A DNA stretch of 57,347 nucleotides, taken from NCBI GenBank assembly GCA_025964695.1, contig JAOPYK010000030.1, positions 1 to 57,347 on the forward strand. Direction: 5' to 3'. This DNA is from Streptosporangiaceae bacterium (GTDB taxonomy: Bacteria > Actinomycetota > Actinomycetes > Streptosporangiales > Streptosporangiaceae). The position numbers and the translations under genes are program-made. Below, in pieces: positions 35,814-44,176 of this stretch; positions within the stretch are counted from its first letter, which is position 1; the number at the start of each line of letters is the position of its first letter. The notes beneath the pieces are model-generated. The model saw nothing but the letters and a program-made list of their open reading frames with translations. It ran no database searches and had not been told where the DNA came from.

Positions 35814-37259
35814 TCAGGGCTGTAGCGAGACCAGGCGCAGCTCGGTCATCTCCTCGATGGCGTAGGCGGGGCCCTCGCGGGTGTTACCAGAGTCCTTGAC
35901 GCCGCCGTAGGGCTGCTGATCGGCCCGGGACGTCGGCACGTCGTTGATCAGCACTCCGCCGAACTCGAGTGTCCTGGCGGCCTTGAGCGCCTTGCCGACG
36001 TCGCTCGTGAACACGCCCGCCTGCAGCCCGTACCTCGAGTCGTTGGCCGAGGTGAGGGCCTCGTCGAAGTCGCGGTAGCGGTTGACGGTGACGACCGGGC
36101 CGAAGACCTCCTCGCTCTGCAGCCGTACGGTGGGGGGCGCGCCCTCGACCACGGTGGGCTTGAGCACGCCATGCTCGTCGATCTCACCGCCACAGAGCAG
36201 TTTGGCCCCGGCGGCGACGGCCTCGTCGATCCACTCCTTCACCCGGTCGGTGTCCTGGTGTGAGATCAGCGAGGACACGTCGGTCCGGCCGTCCATGGGG
36301 TCCCCGACGACGAGCCTTTCGACCTTGCTGACCAGCGACTCGATGAAGTCGTCGGCCACGTCCTCGTGCACGTAGATCCGCTGGGTGGAGATGCAGGACT
36401 GGCCCGCGTGCGAGAACCCGGCTACGCCGGCCTTGGACGCCGCGGTCTCCCAGTCCCCGGGCGCGTCCACGATCAGCGGCGAGTTGGACCCGAGTTCGAG
36501 CCGTACCTTCTTGCGCGCGGCCTTGGCCGCCATCGCCCAGCCCACCTCGGACGAGCCGGTGAAGGTGATATAGGCCACATCTTCATGGGTGGCGAGCGCG
36601 TCACCGACGACTGATCCGCCGCCGGTCACCACATTGAGCCAGCCCTTGGGCACCCCGAGGCCCTGCAGCAGCTCGGCCAGCAGGAGCGCCGAGACGGGGG
36701 TCTGCGAGGCGGGCTTGAGCACCACCGGGCAGCCTGCGGCCAGCGCCGGGGCCAGCTTGTGCGCGACCAGGTTGAGCGGGAAGTTGAACGGTGAGATCGC
36801 CGCCACCACGCCCACCGGGACCTTCAGCGTGAAGGCGGTCTTGCCCGCCCCGGCGGCGCTCGCGTCCATCGGCACCATGTGGCCGGCGAACCGGCGGGCC
36901 TCGGCGGCGGCGAACGCGAACGTCTCCACCGCCCGGGCCGCCTCCACCCGGGCGGTCTTGATGGGCTTGGCGGACTCGAGGGAGATGGCCCGGGCGAAGT
37001 GATCCTGCCGGTCGTTGAGGGCCGCCGCGGTCTGCTCCAGCACCCTGATCCGGTCGACCCGGGAGAAGTCGCCCCGCCTCAGTGCCTCCCGTGCGGCGTG
37101 CACGGCGCGGTCGACCTCACGCCTGCCCGCGGCCGGCACCCGGGCGACCAGCCCACCGTCGTAGGGCGCGTGCACCTCGGCCATCCCGTGCTCGCCGGAG
37201 GGCACCCACTCGCCATCGATGAGCATGCCCTGCAGGGTGAAATGCGGGTCGTCCATCAT
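35814..37259 (-). CDS. NAD(P)-dependent aldehyde dehydrogenase
   Basis: 481 residues, full-length ALDH. The cofactor region is ISPFNFPLNLVAHKLAPALAAG, the general base is in KVRLELGSNSP, and the catalytic cysteine is in HAGQSCISTQRIYVHE. The closing PYGGVKDSGNTREGP is typical. The sequence resembles the glyceraldehyde/lactaldehyde/succinate-semialdehyde branch, but the substrate cannot be fixed. GAAGGAGACTC precedes the ATG at 37259. It is convergent with the beta-helix gene, 6 bp away, and divergent from the 2-oxoacid dehydrogenase operon. Confidence 0.9.
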   Translation of the reverse strand: MMDDPHFTLQGMLIDGEWVPSGEHGMAEVHAPYDGGLVARVPAAGRREVDRAVHAAREALRRGDFSRVDRIRVLEQTAAALNDRQDHFARAISLESAKPIKTARVEAARAVETFAFAAAEARRFAGHMVPMDASAAGAGKTAFTLKVPVGVVAAISPFNFPLNLVAHKLAPALAAGCPVVLKPASQTPVSALLLAELLQGLGVPKGWLNVVTGGGSVVGDALATHEDVAYITFTGSSEVGWAMAAKAARKKVRLELGSNSPLIVDAPGDWETAASKAGVAGFSHAGQSCISTQRIYVHEDVADDFIESLVSKVERLVVGDPMDGRTDVSSLISHQDTDRVKEWIDEAVAAGAKLLCGGEIDEHGVLKPTVVEGAPPTVRLQSEEVFGPVVTVNRYRDFDEALTSANDSRYGLQAGVFTSDVGKALKAARTLEFGGVLINDVPTSRADQQPYGGVKDSGNTREGPAYAIEEMTELRLVSLQP

Positions 37260-37493
37260 GAGTCTCCTTCGCGCTCCGTCGCACGACACTCCTCACCCGA
37301 AGCTATGCCGATAAACGACAAGGTGCCATGTGCGGGGATCCGGGTAGGGACATCTCAGATCTCGCGGGAGGGGTGTGATGTCTGCCACGATGGCGGAAAG
37401 GCAACGATCGCCCCCATCCCGGGTGATCGCTCCTGACGTCGGCCGACCGCGGTGATCCCGCGTCCGGCCCCGGGCGTAATGAAGGAGTGGCAC

Positions 37494-38645
37494 GTGACCA
37501 TCGACGCCGCGCACGATGTATCCGGTGTGCGACCTACCACCGAACTCATCCAGTTGCTCACCCCCGAGGGTGAGCGGGTCGAACACCCGGACTATCCGCT
37601 GGATCTGACCCCCGACGAGATCAGAGACCTCTACCGGGATCTCGTCATCGTCCGCCGTATCGACGTGGAGGCCGTGGCGCTGACCCGCCAGGGCGAGCTC
37701 GGCATCTGGGCCTCGCTGCTCGGCCAGGAGGCCGCCCAGGTGGGCTCCGGGCGGGCCCTGACCGCCGCCGACATGGTGTTCCCCACCTACCGGGAGCACG
37801 GGGTGGCCTGGTGCCGAGGGGTCGACCCGATCAATCTGCTGGGGCTGTTCCGCGGGGTCAACCACGGCGGCTGGAACCCCGCCGAGCACGGCTTCCACCT
37901 CTACACGATCGTCATCGGCAGCCAGACCCTGCACGCCACCGGCTACGCCATGGGAATTCAGCGCGACGGGGTGCTGGGCACCGAGAACGCCGCCGCGACG
38001 ATCGCGTACTTCGGGGACGGCGCCACCTCGCAGGGCGATGTCAACGAGGCCTTCGTGTGGGCGTCGGTGTTCAACACCCCGGTGGTGTTCTTCTGCCAGA
38101 ACAACCAGTGGGCGATCTCCGAGCCGCTGGAGAAGCAGTCCCGCATCCCGCTCTACCGCCGCGCTCAGGGCTTCGGCTTCCCGGGCCTGCGGGTGGACGG
38201 CAACGACGTGTTCGCCTGCCTGGCGGTGACCCGGCGCGCCCTGGAGGCGGCCCGTACCGGCCAAGGCCCGACGCTGATCGAGGCCTTCACCTACCGCATG
38301 GGGGCGCACACCACCACCGACGATCCCTCTCGGTACCGGCTCCAGGCGGAGCTCGAGTCATGGAAGCTGAAGGACCCGATCGAGCGGGTCAAGGCCTATC
38401 TGGTCAAGAACCAGCTCGCCACCGCGGACTTCTTCGAGGAGGTCGAGGCGGAGGCCAAAAAGATAGGGTCCGAACTGCGCAAACAGTGTCTCGAGCTGCC
38501 GGATCCACCGCCGTCGGCGCTGTTCGAGCACATCTACGCCGAGCCGCACACCCTGATCACCGAAGAGCAGGAGCGGTACGCCGCCTACCTTGCCGATTTC
38601 GAAGACGCCGGCTTCGAAGACGCCGGCCTCGGGGGCGGTGAGTGA
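37494..38645 (+). CDS. pdhA: 2-Oxoacid dehydrogenase E1 alpha subunit (pyruvate or branched-chain)
   Basis: 383 residues. The thiamine-diphosphate motif GDGATSQGDVNEAF...FFCQNNQWAIS is intact. The phosphorylation-loop-like segment YRMGAHTTTDDPSRYR is present. With E1 beta it decarboxylates a 2-oxoacid and acylates the E2 lipoyl group. Sequence alone does not separate pyruvate from branched-chain substrates, and the nearby valine dehydrogenase makes branched 2-oxoacids a reasonable option. The GTG at 37494 has AAGGAG. The tail holds a duplicated FEDAG. Its stop overlaps the next start. Confidence 0.92.
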   Translation: MTIDAAHDVSGVRPTTELIQLLTPEGERVEHPDYPLDLTPDEIRDLYRDLVIVRRIDVEAVALTRQGELGIWASLLGQEAAQVGSGRALTAADMVFPTYREHGVAWCRGVDPINLLGLFRGVNHGGWNPAEHGFHLYTIVIGSQTLHATGYAMGIQRDGVLGTENAAATIAYFGDGATSQGDVNEAFVWASVFNTPVVFFCQNNQWAISEPLEKQSRIPLYRRAQGFGFPGLRVDGNDVFACLAVTRRALEAARTGQGPTLIEAFTYRMGAHTTTDDPSRYRLQAELESWKLKDPIERVKAYLVKNQLATADFFEEVEAEAKKIGSELRKQCLELPDPPPSALFEHIYAEPHTLITEEQERYAAYLADFEDAGFEDAGLGGGE

Positions 38646-39628
38646 TGGTGGCCGAGACGCTCACGCTGGCGAAGGCGCTCAACGCGGGGATGCGCCGGGC
38701 CATGGAAGACGACGGCAAGGTCCTCATCATGGGCGAGGACGTCGGCCGGCTCGGCGGGGTCTTCAGGGTGACCGACGGGCTGCAGAAGGACTTCGGTGAG
38801 GAGCGGGTCATCGACACCCCGCTGGCCGAGTCGGGCATCGTCGGCACGGCGATCGGGCTGGCGCTGCGCGGCTACCGGCCGGTCTGCGAGATCCAGTTCG
38901 ACGGCTTCGTGTTCCCGGCCGCGGACCAGATCATCACCCAGCTGGCCAAGATGCATATGCGTTCGCTGGGCCAGGTCAACCTGCCGGTGGTGATCCGGAT
39001 CCCGTGCGGCGGCGGTATCGGCGCGGTGGAACACCACAGCGAGTCGCCGGAGGCCTACTTCACCCACACCGCGGGACTGCGGGTGGTCGTCTGCTCCAAT
39101 CCGGCGGACGCGTACACGATGATCCGGCAGGCGGTCGCCTGCGACGACCCGGTGATCTTCTTCGAGCCCAAGCGCCGCTACTGGGACAAGGCCTCGGTGG
39201 ACCTCGACGCGGATCTGGCCGCTTCGACGCCGATGGGCAGTGCCGTGGTGGCGCTGCCGGGCACGGACGTGACCGTCCTGGCGTACGGGCCGAGCGTGAA
39301 GACGTGCCTGGAGGCCGCCTCCGCCTCGGCGGACCGGTCGCTGGAGGTCATCGATCTACGATCGCTGAACCCGCTGGACATGCCCACGGTGGTGGAGTCG
39401 GTGCGCAAGACCGGCCGGTGCGTCGTCGTGCACGAGGCACCCGTCTTCTCCGGCTACGGCGCCGAGCTGGCGGCCCGGATCACCGAGTCCTGCTTCTACC
39501 ACCTGGAGGCGCCGGTGCTGCGCGTCGGCGGGTTCTCCACTCCCTATCCCCCGTCCCGGCTGGAGGACCACTACCTTCCGGATCTCGACCGGATCCTGCA
39601 CTCCGTCGACCAGACCTTCGGATGGTGA
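38645..39628 (+). CDS. pdhB: 2-Oxoacid dehydrogenase E1 beta subunit
   Basis: 327 residues. It starts ETLTLAKALNAGMRRAMEDDGKVLIMGEDVGRLGG and has the beta-type signatures GTAIGLALRGYRPVCEIQFDGFVFPA and GGGIGAVEHHSESPEAYF. It forms the alpha2beta2 E1 heterotetramer. The ATG shares a base with the E1 alpha stop (TGATG), indicating translational coupling; a GTG 3 nt earlier is also possible. The E2 gene follows with a similar overlap. Confidence 0.94.
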   Translation: MVAETLTLAKALNAGMRRAMEDDGKVLIMGEDVGRLGGVFRVTDGLQKDFGEERVIDTPLAESGIVGTAIGLALRGYRPVCEIQFDGFVFPAADQIITQLAKMHMRSLGQVNLPVVIRIPCGGGIGAVEHHSESPEAYFTHTAGLRVVVCSNPADAYTMIRQAVACDDPVIFFEPKRRYWDKASVDLDADLAASTPMGSAVVALPGTDVTVLAYGPSVKTCLEAASASADRSLEVIDLRSLNPLDMPTVVESVRKTGRCVVVHEAPVFSGYGAELAARITESCFYHLEAPVLRVGGFSTPYPPSRLEDHYLPDLDRILHSVDQTFGW

Positions 39629-39630
39629 TC

Positions 39631-41067
39631 ATGGCCGAGCTGAAGCAGTTCAAGCTGCCCGACGTGGGCGAGGGCCTCACCGAGGCCGAGATCGTCAAAT
39701 GGCATGTGCAGCCGGGCGACGCCGTCGAGGTCAACCAGACGATCGTGGAGATCGAGACGGCGAAGGCGATCGTGGAATTGCCCTGTCCCTTCGAAGGGGT
39801 GGTCGCGGAGCTGCACGCCACCGAGGGCGAGACCGTCGACGTGGGCGTCCCGATCATCTCCGTGGACGTCTCTCCTGGTGCGTCTGCCGGCTCTGGAACC
39901 TCTGCTGCCTCTGGTGCCGCTGCTGCCTCTGGTGCCTCTGGTGCCCCGCAGGAGGACGTCCTGGGGCTCAAGGAGGACCTGGTCCCCACCGTCACCGAGG
40001 AGCTGCCGCCCTCACCGGCCGCCGATCCGGGCACGCTCATCGGGCCGACGGTCGGTCCCGACGAGCCCAAGCGCCAACCGGTCCTGGTCGGCTACGGCGT
40101 GAAGCCCGGAGCCACCAAACGCCGCCCCCGCAAGCAGAGCCGAGCGGCCCCCGCCGGCGGGCCTGGCAGCGGGCCCGCCGGCCGTTCCGTCACGCTCGCC
40201 AAGCCTCCGGTGCGCAAGCTGGCCAAGGATCTGGGCGTGGATCTGGCCGAGATCTCCGGATCCGGCCCACAGGGCTCCATCACGCGCGATGACGTCCAGG
40301 CCGCCGTACGAGCCGTACCGGCTCCCGCGCGGGCGGGCGGCGGCCGGAGCACTCCGGAACAGGCCGCCCGCGAGGAACGGATTCCGATCCGGGGGGTTCG
40401 CAAGCACACCGCGGCCGCCATGACGAAGTCCGCCTTCACGGCCCCGCACGTCACCGAGTTCCTCCAGGTGGACGTGACCGAGACGATGGCGGCGGTACGG
40501 CGGCTTCGTGCTCTGCCGGACTTCGCCGAGGTCAAGGTGTCGCCGTTGCTGCTGGTGGCCAAGGCCCTGCTGGTGGCGACCGCCCGGCATCCGGCGATCA
40601 ACTCCTCGTGGGACGAGGACGCGCAGGAGATCGTGGTCAAGCGCTACGTGAACCTGGGGATCGCGGCTGCCACCGATCGCGGGCTCATCGTGCCCAACGT
40701 CAAGGACGCACACGATCTCTCGCTGCCGGCACTGGCGCGGGCGCTCACCGGCCTGGGCGAGACGGCGCGGGCCGGGAAGACCTCGCTGGAGGCGATGACC
40801 GGTGGCACGATCACGATCTCCAATGTGGGGGTCTTCGGCGTCGACGCGGGCACTCCGATCCTCAGCCCGGGTGAGGCCGCCATCCTCGCCTTCGGCCAGG
40901 TCCGGGAGCTGCCCTGGGTGCACGAGGGGCAGCTCGCCGTTCGCCAGGTGACCACGCTGTCGCTCTCCTTCGACCACCGCATCGTCGACGGGGAGCTCGG
41001 CTCCGCCGTCCTGCGCGACGTCGGTGCCGCGCTGGAGGACCCGCTCCGCCTCCTGGCCTGGAGCTGA
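39631..41067 (+). CDS. pdhC: Dihydrolipoamide acyltransferase (E2)
   Basis: 478 residues. One lipoyl domain (1-80) has the target lysine Lys45 in IETAKAIVE. A Ser/Ala/Gly linker (about 82-110) and a second flexible stretch follow. The peripheral-subunit binding domain (about 190-228) has KPPVRKLAKDLGVDLAEIS. The catalytic domain ends with LSLSFDHRIVDGELG, whose His is the catalytic base. It transfers the acyl group to CoA. A GTG at 39625 overlapping the E1 beta stop is the alternative start. No E3 gene follows, so the lipoamide dehydrogenase is encoded elsewhere. Confidence 0.94.
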   Translation: MAELKQFKLPDVGEGLTEAEIVKWHVQPGDAVEVNQTIVEIETAKAIVELPCPFEGVVAELHATEGETVDVGVPIISVDVSPGASAGSGTSAASGAAAASGASGAPQEDVLGLKEDLVPTVTEELPPSPAADPGTLIGPTVGPDEPKRQPVLVGYGVKPGATKRRPRKQSRAAPAGGPGSGPAGRSVTLAKPPVRKLAKDLGVDLAEISGSGPQGSITRDDVQAAVRAVPAPARAGGGRSTPEQAAREERIPIRGVRKHTAAAMTKSAFTAPHVTEFLQVDVTETMAAVRRLRALPDFAEVKVSPLLLVAKALLVATARHPAINSSWDEDAQEIVVKRYVNLGIAAATDRGLIVPNVKDAHDLSLPALARALTGLGETARAGKTSLEAMTGGTITISNVGVFGVDAGTPILSPGEAAILAFGQVRELPWVHEGQLAVRQVTTLSLSFDHRIVDGELGSAVLRDVGAALEDPLRLLAWS

Positions 41068-41075
41068 GCGTCCAA

Positions 41076-41108
41076 CCTGACCGCCCGAGCACCGCCCGGG
41101 CGGTCAGG
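41076..41108 (+). terminator. Terminator of the E1-E2 operon
   Basis: CCTGACCGCCCG (41076-41087) pairs perfectly with CGGGCGGTCAGG (41097-41108). It starts 8 nt after the E2 stop. Confidence 0.85.
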
Positions 41109-41147
41109 TCGGCCTGCGCCCTGTCTCATCTGCCCACACATTCGCTG

Positions 41148-41200
41148 AAGCATTCGCCCGCCCATTCGTCAGTGGAACTACTCAGAACGGGCGAATGCTT
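41148..41200 (+). promoter_or_regulatory. 13-bp inverted repeat upstream of cstA
   Basis: AAGCATTCGCCCG (41148-41160) and its exact complement CGGGCGAATGCTT (41188-41200) are 27 bp apart, ending 72 bp before the cstA start. It may be a two-site operator on DNA or a long-range stem in the cstA leader; sequence alone does not decide. Confidence 0.6.
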
Positions 41201-41272
41201 GGCGTCTCCTTGGGAACAACCATCACTGTCTTGTGACCCCTATCACACGTCTCCCCCCCAAGGAGGACCACC

Positions 41273-43441
41273 GTGTCCGCACCAGCCGTCCGGCAAGGGA
41301 CGACCCCCCGGCAGCTCGCCGCCTGGGTGGGCGTGGCACTGGTCGGTGCCATCGCGTGGGGCATGATCGCCCTGGCCCGCGGCGAAAGGATCTCCGCCAT
41401 CTGGCTGGTGTTCGCCGCCCTCGCCTCGTACGCGATCGCCTACCGCTTCTACTCCCGCTTCCTGGCCTACCGAGTGCTCGGTGTCGACGACACCCGTGCG
41501 ACCCCTGCTGAGCGCATGAACAACGGCACCGACTTTCACCCGACCGATCGCCGGGTGCTCTTCGGCCACCACTTCGCCGCGATCGCCGGCGCCGGACCGC
41601 TGGTGGGCCCGGTGCTGGCCGCGCAGATGGGATACCTGCCCGGCACCCTATGGATCATCGTCGGCGTCATCTTCGCCGGGGCGGTCCAGGACATGGTGGT
41701 GCTGTTCTTCTCCATGCGCCGAGGCGGGCGCAGCCTCGGCCAGATGGCACGCGAGGAGATCGGCGTGGTCGGCGGCACCGCCGCGCTGATCGCCGTGCTC
41801 TCCATCATGACCATCCTGCTGGCCGTGCTGGCGCTGGTGGTGGTGAACGCGCTCAAAGGCTCTCCCTGGGGCACCTTCTCGATCGCGATGACCATCCCCA
41901 TCGCCCTGTTCATGGGCTTCTACCTGCGCTATCTACGGCCCGGCCGGGTCGTGGAGACCTCGCTGATCGGGATCGCGCTGCTGCTGCTGGCCATCGTGGG
42001 CGGCGGCTGGGTGTCCGAGTCCGGGCTGGCCGACGCGTTCACCTGGTCGCCGCAGACGCTGACCCTGGTCCTGGTGGGGTACGGATTCGTCGCGTCGGTG
42101 CTGCCGGTCTGGATGCTGCTGGCCCCGCGCGACTACCTCAGCGCGTTCATGAAGGTCGGCGTCGTGGTGATGCTGGCGGTCGCGATCCTGGTCGCCCGGC
42201 CGATGCTGCAGACCAAGGGGTTCACCGACTTCGCCTTCAACGGGCAGGGACCGGTCTTCGCCGGCTCGCTGTTCCCGTTCGTCTTCATCACGATCGCATG
42301 CGGGGCACTGTCCGGATTCCACTCCCTGATCTCCTCCGGCACCACTCCGAAGCTGATCGAGAAGGAGTCGCAGATCCGGGTCATCGGCTATGGGGCCATG
42401 CTGACCGAGTCGTTTGTGGCGATCATGGCGCTGGTCGCGGCCTGCGTCATCGATCCGGGCCTGTACTTCGCCATGAACATGCCCGGTCCTGCGCTCGGCT
42501 CGACGCTGACCTCGGCCTCGCAGGCGGTGACGCACATCGGCTTCGCCATCTCCCCCGACCAGCTGGCCGCGGCGGCCAAGTCCGTGCACGAGACCACCCT
42601 GGTGGCTCGCAGCGGTGGCGCGCCCACCCTGGCCATCGGCATCAGCCAGATCTTCTCCGACATCTTCGGCGGAGACTCCCTCAAGGCCTTCTGGTACCAC
42701 TTCGCGATCATGTTCGAGGCGCTGTTCATCCTCACCACCGTCGACGCGGGCACCCGGGTGGGCCGGTTCATGCTGCAGGACACCGTGGGGAACGTCTGGA
42801 AGAAGGCCGGAAACGTCAGCTGGAAGCCTGGCCTCTACGCCTCCAGCGCCGTGGTCGTCGCCGCGTGGGGCTACTTCCTGTGGAGCGGAGTCAACGATCC
42901 GCTGGGCGGCATCAACCAGCTGTTCCCGCTGTTCGGAATCGCCAACCAGCTGCTCGCCGCCATAGCGCTCACCGTGGCGACGACCCTGCTGATCAAGTCA
43001 GGCCGGACGAGGTACGTCTGGGTCACGCTGATCCCGCTGGCCTGGGACGCCGTGGTGACCCTCACCGCGTCCTGGGAGAAGGTGTTCTCCGATGACGTCA
43101 AGGTCGGGTTCTTCGCCCAGCGGGATCTCTACCAGAAGGCGCTCGACGCGGGGAAGACCTCGCTCGGCACCGCCAAGACCCGCGGCCAGATGCATCAGGT
43201 GGTCGTCAACGCCACGGTCGACGGGGTGCTGGCCGCCTTCTTCGCACTGCTGGTGCTGATCGTGCTGGTCGATGCCATACGAGTGTGGATCCAGGCGCTC
43301 CGAGCCCCCGTACCGCCGCCTACCACCGAGGATCCGGCGGTGAAGTCGGAGCTGTGGGCACCGTCCGGGCTCTTCGCCACCGCCGAGGAGCGCGAGATAC
43401 TGCGCTCCCGGGAGCGCGAGTCGGTGGAGGCGGGCGGATGA
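41273..43441 (+). CDS. cstA: Carbon starvation protein CstA (peptide/pyruvate transporter)
   Basis: 722 residues with about sixteen to eighteen membrane helices. CstA landmarks are YRFYSRFLAYRVLGVDD, DRRVLFGHHFAAIAGAGPLVGPVLAAQMGYLPG, FHSLISSGTTPK and TTVDAGTRVGRFMLQD. CstA family members import peptides or pyruvate under carbon limitation. AAGGAGGACCACC precedes the GTG start. The stop overlaps the ATG of the small partner gene. An inverted repeat upstream suggests regulation. Confidence 0.95.
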   Translation: MSAPAVRQGTTPRQLAAWVGVALVGAIAWGMIALARGERISAIWLVFAALASYAIAYRFYSRFLAYRVLGVDDTRATPAERMNNGTDFHPTDRRVLFGHHFAAIAGAGPLVGPVLAAQMGYLPGTLWIIVGVIFAGAVQDMVVLFFSMRRGGRSLGQMAREEIGVVGGTAALIAVLSIMTILLAVLALVVVNALKGSPWGTFSIAMTIPIALFMGFYLRYLRPGRVVETSLIGIALLLLAIVGGGWVSESGLADAFTWSPQTLTLVLVGYGFVASVLPVWMLLAPRDYLSAFMKVGVVVMLAVAILVARPMLQTKGFTDFAFNGQGPVFAGSLFPFVFITIACGALSGFHSLISSGTTPKLIEKESQIRVIGYGAMLTESFVAIMALVAACVIDPGLYFAMNMPGPALGSTLTSASQAVTHIGFAISPDQLAAAAKSVHETTLVARSGGAPTLAIGISQIFSDIFGGDSLKAFWYHFAIMFEALFILTTVDAGTRVGRFMLQDTVGNVWKKAGNVSWKPGLYASSAVVVAAWGYFLWSGVNDPLGGINQLFPLFGIANQLLAAIALTVATTLLIKSGRTRYVWVTLIPLAWDAVVTLTASWEKVFSDDVKVGFFAQRDLYQKALDAGKTSLGTAKTRGQMHQVVVNATVDGVLAAFFALLVLIVLVDAIRVWIQALRAPVPPPTTEDPAVKSELWAPSGLFATAEEREILRSRERESVEAGG

Positions 43442-43626
43442 GCGCCGGCGACCGGCTGCGCACCGCCTGGCGGCTGATCCGTGAGTTCTCCGGCGAGCGG
43501 GCGTACGAGATCTACCTAGAGCATCAGCGGCGCGAGCACCCCGGCGAGCCGGTGCTGACCGAGCGGGAGTTCTGGCGTCGTCACATCGATGCCCGCGACA
43601 GCGCGCCCAGGGTCGGCTGCTGCTGA
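43438..43626 (+). CDS. YbdD/YjiX-family small protein (CstA partner)
   Basis: 62 residues: AWRLIREFSGERAYEIYLEHQRREHPGEPVLTEREFWRRHIDARD with a CC tail. This is the YbdD/YjiX signature (LTEREFWR), found directly after cstA in many bacteria and thought to be needed for or to modulate transport. The ATG overlaps the cstA stop (ATGA), so they are coupled. Confidence 0.93.
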   Translation: MSAGDRLRTAWRLIREFSGERAYEIYLEHQRREHPGEPVLTEREFWRRHIDARDSAPRVGCC

Positions 43627-43638
43627 GTGCTCGGGCCT

Positions 43639-43673
43639 CTCTACAACGGGGGCGGGTTGTCCCCGTTGTAGAG
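43639..43673. terminator. Convergent terminator overlapping the next gene's last codons
   Basis: CTCTACAACGGGG (43639-43651) pairs with CCCCGTTGTAGAG (43661-43673) over a 9-nt loop. On the minus strand this stem encodes the last residues and stop of the DUF6458-like gene, so one sequence serves as coding DNA and as terminator. Confidence 0.75.
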
Positions 43674-43874
43674 ATGCTCGCGCTCGGGGCCCGCGGATCG
43701 TCTGGAGGTGCGGCTCGTCATGACGAGCTGCAGCAGGAAGGAGGCTCCACCAACGATCATGAGGATGACCCCGATCACGTGCACGTCGACGGGGCTCGTC
43801 ATGGCCGTGGGGCTGATCGCGAACTTGAGAATCGCCCCAAGGGTGATCGTGAAAATACTGACGCCGACACCCAT
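43641..43874 (-). CDS. DUF6458-like two-helix membrane protein
   Basis: 77 residues. Two hydrophobic segments (about 1-20, MGVGVSIFTITLGAILKFAI, and 33-52, VIGVILMIVGGASFLLQLV) are joined by an SPTAMTSPVDVHV loop. A basic Arg/Ser/Glu tail follows. This is the DUF6458 pattern of actinobacteria, with unknown function. GGAGGTCACGGCA precedes the ATG at 43874. The stop lies within a terminator hairpin shared with the cstA operon. Confidence 0.8.
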   Translation of the reverse strand: MGVGVSIFTITLGAILKFAISPTAMTSPVDVHVIGVILMIVGGASFLLQLVMTSRTSRRSAGPEREHLYNGDNPPPL

Positions 43875-44048
43875 TGCCGTGACCTCCGGGGGAAGATTCC
43901 ACATGCCGCTGCTCCAAGTATCCCGTTGAAAGGCTCCGGCACACCAGTCCGTTGATCACAACTGATCACACAACGGTGGCGATTCGGCCCTGAACAGCCG
44001 GGAAACGGTTCTAGCGGCATTTCAACTGGACTGATACCCCATGCGGCG

Positions 44049-44079
44049 GTCCCCGTCACCCTCGGGGGGTGACGGGGAC
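44049..44079 (-). terminator. Terminator of the acyl-CoA dehydrogenase gene
   Basis: GTCCCCGTCACCC (44049-44061) pairs perfectly with GGGTGACGGGGAC (44067-44079). It lies about 90 bp past the stop on the minus strand, with a tandem repeat between. Confidence 0.8.
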
Positions 44080-44176
44080 CTGCCTCACAAGTCCTGCCTC
44101 ACAAGTCCTGCATCAGAAGTCCTGCCTCAGAAGTCCTGCATCAGAAAGCCCGCATCAAAAGGCCCCGCGTCAGAAC
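44079..44176. repeat. Seven 14-bp tandem units after the acyl-CoA dehydrogenase gene
   Basis: Units close to CCTGCCTCACAAGT or CCTGCATCAGAAGT run from the terminator to the stop codon. The first two are identical, and copies become more divergent towards the gene. The last unit includes the stop codon and final residues. Confidence 0.8.
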
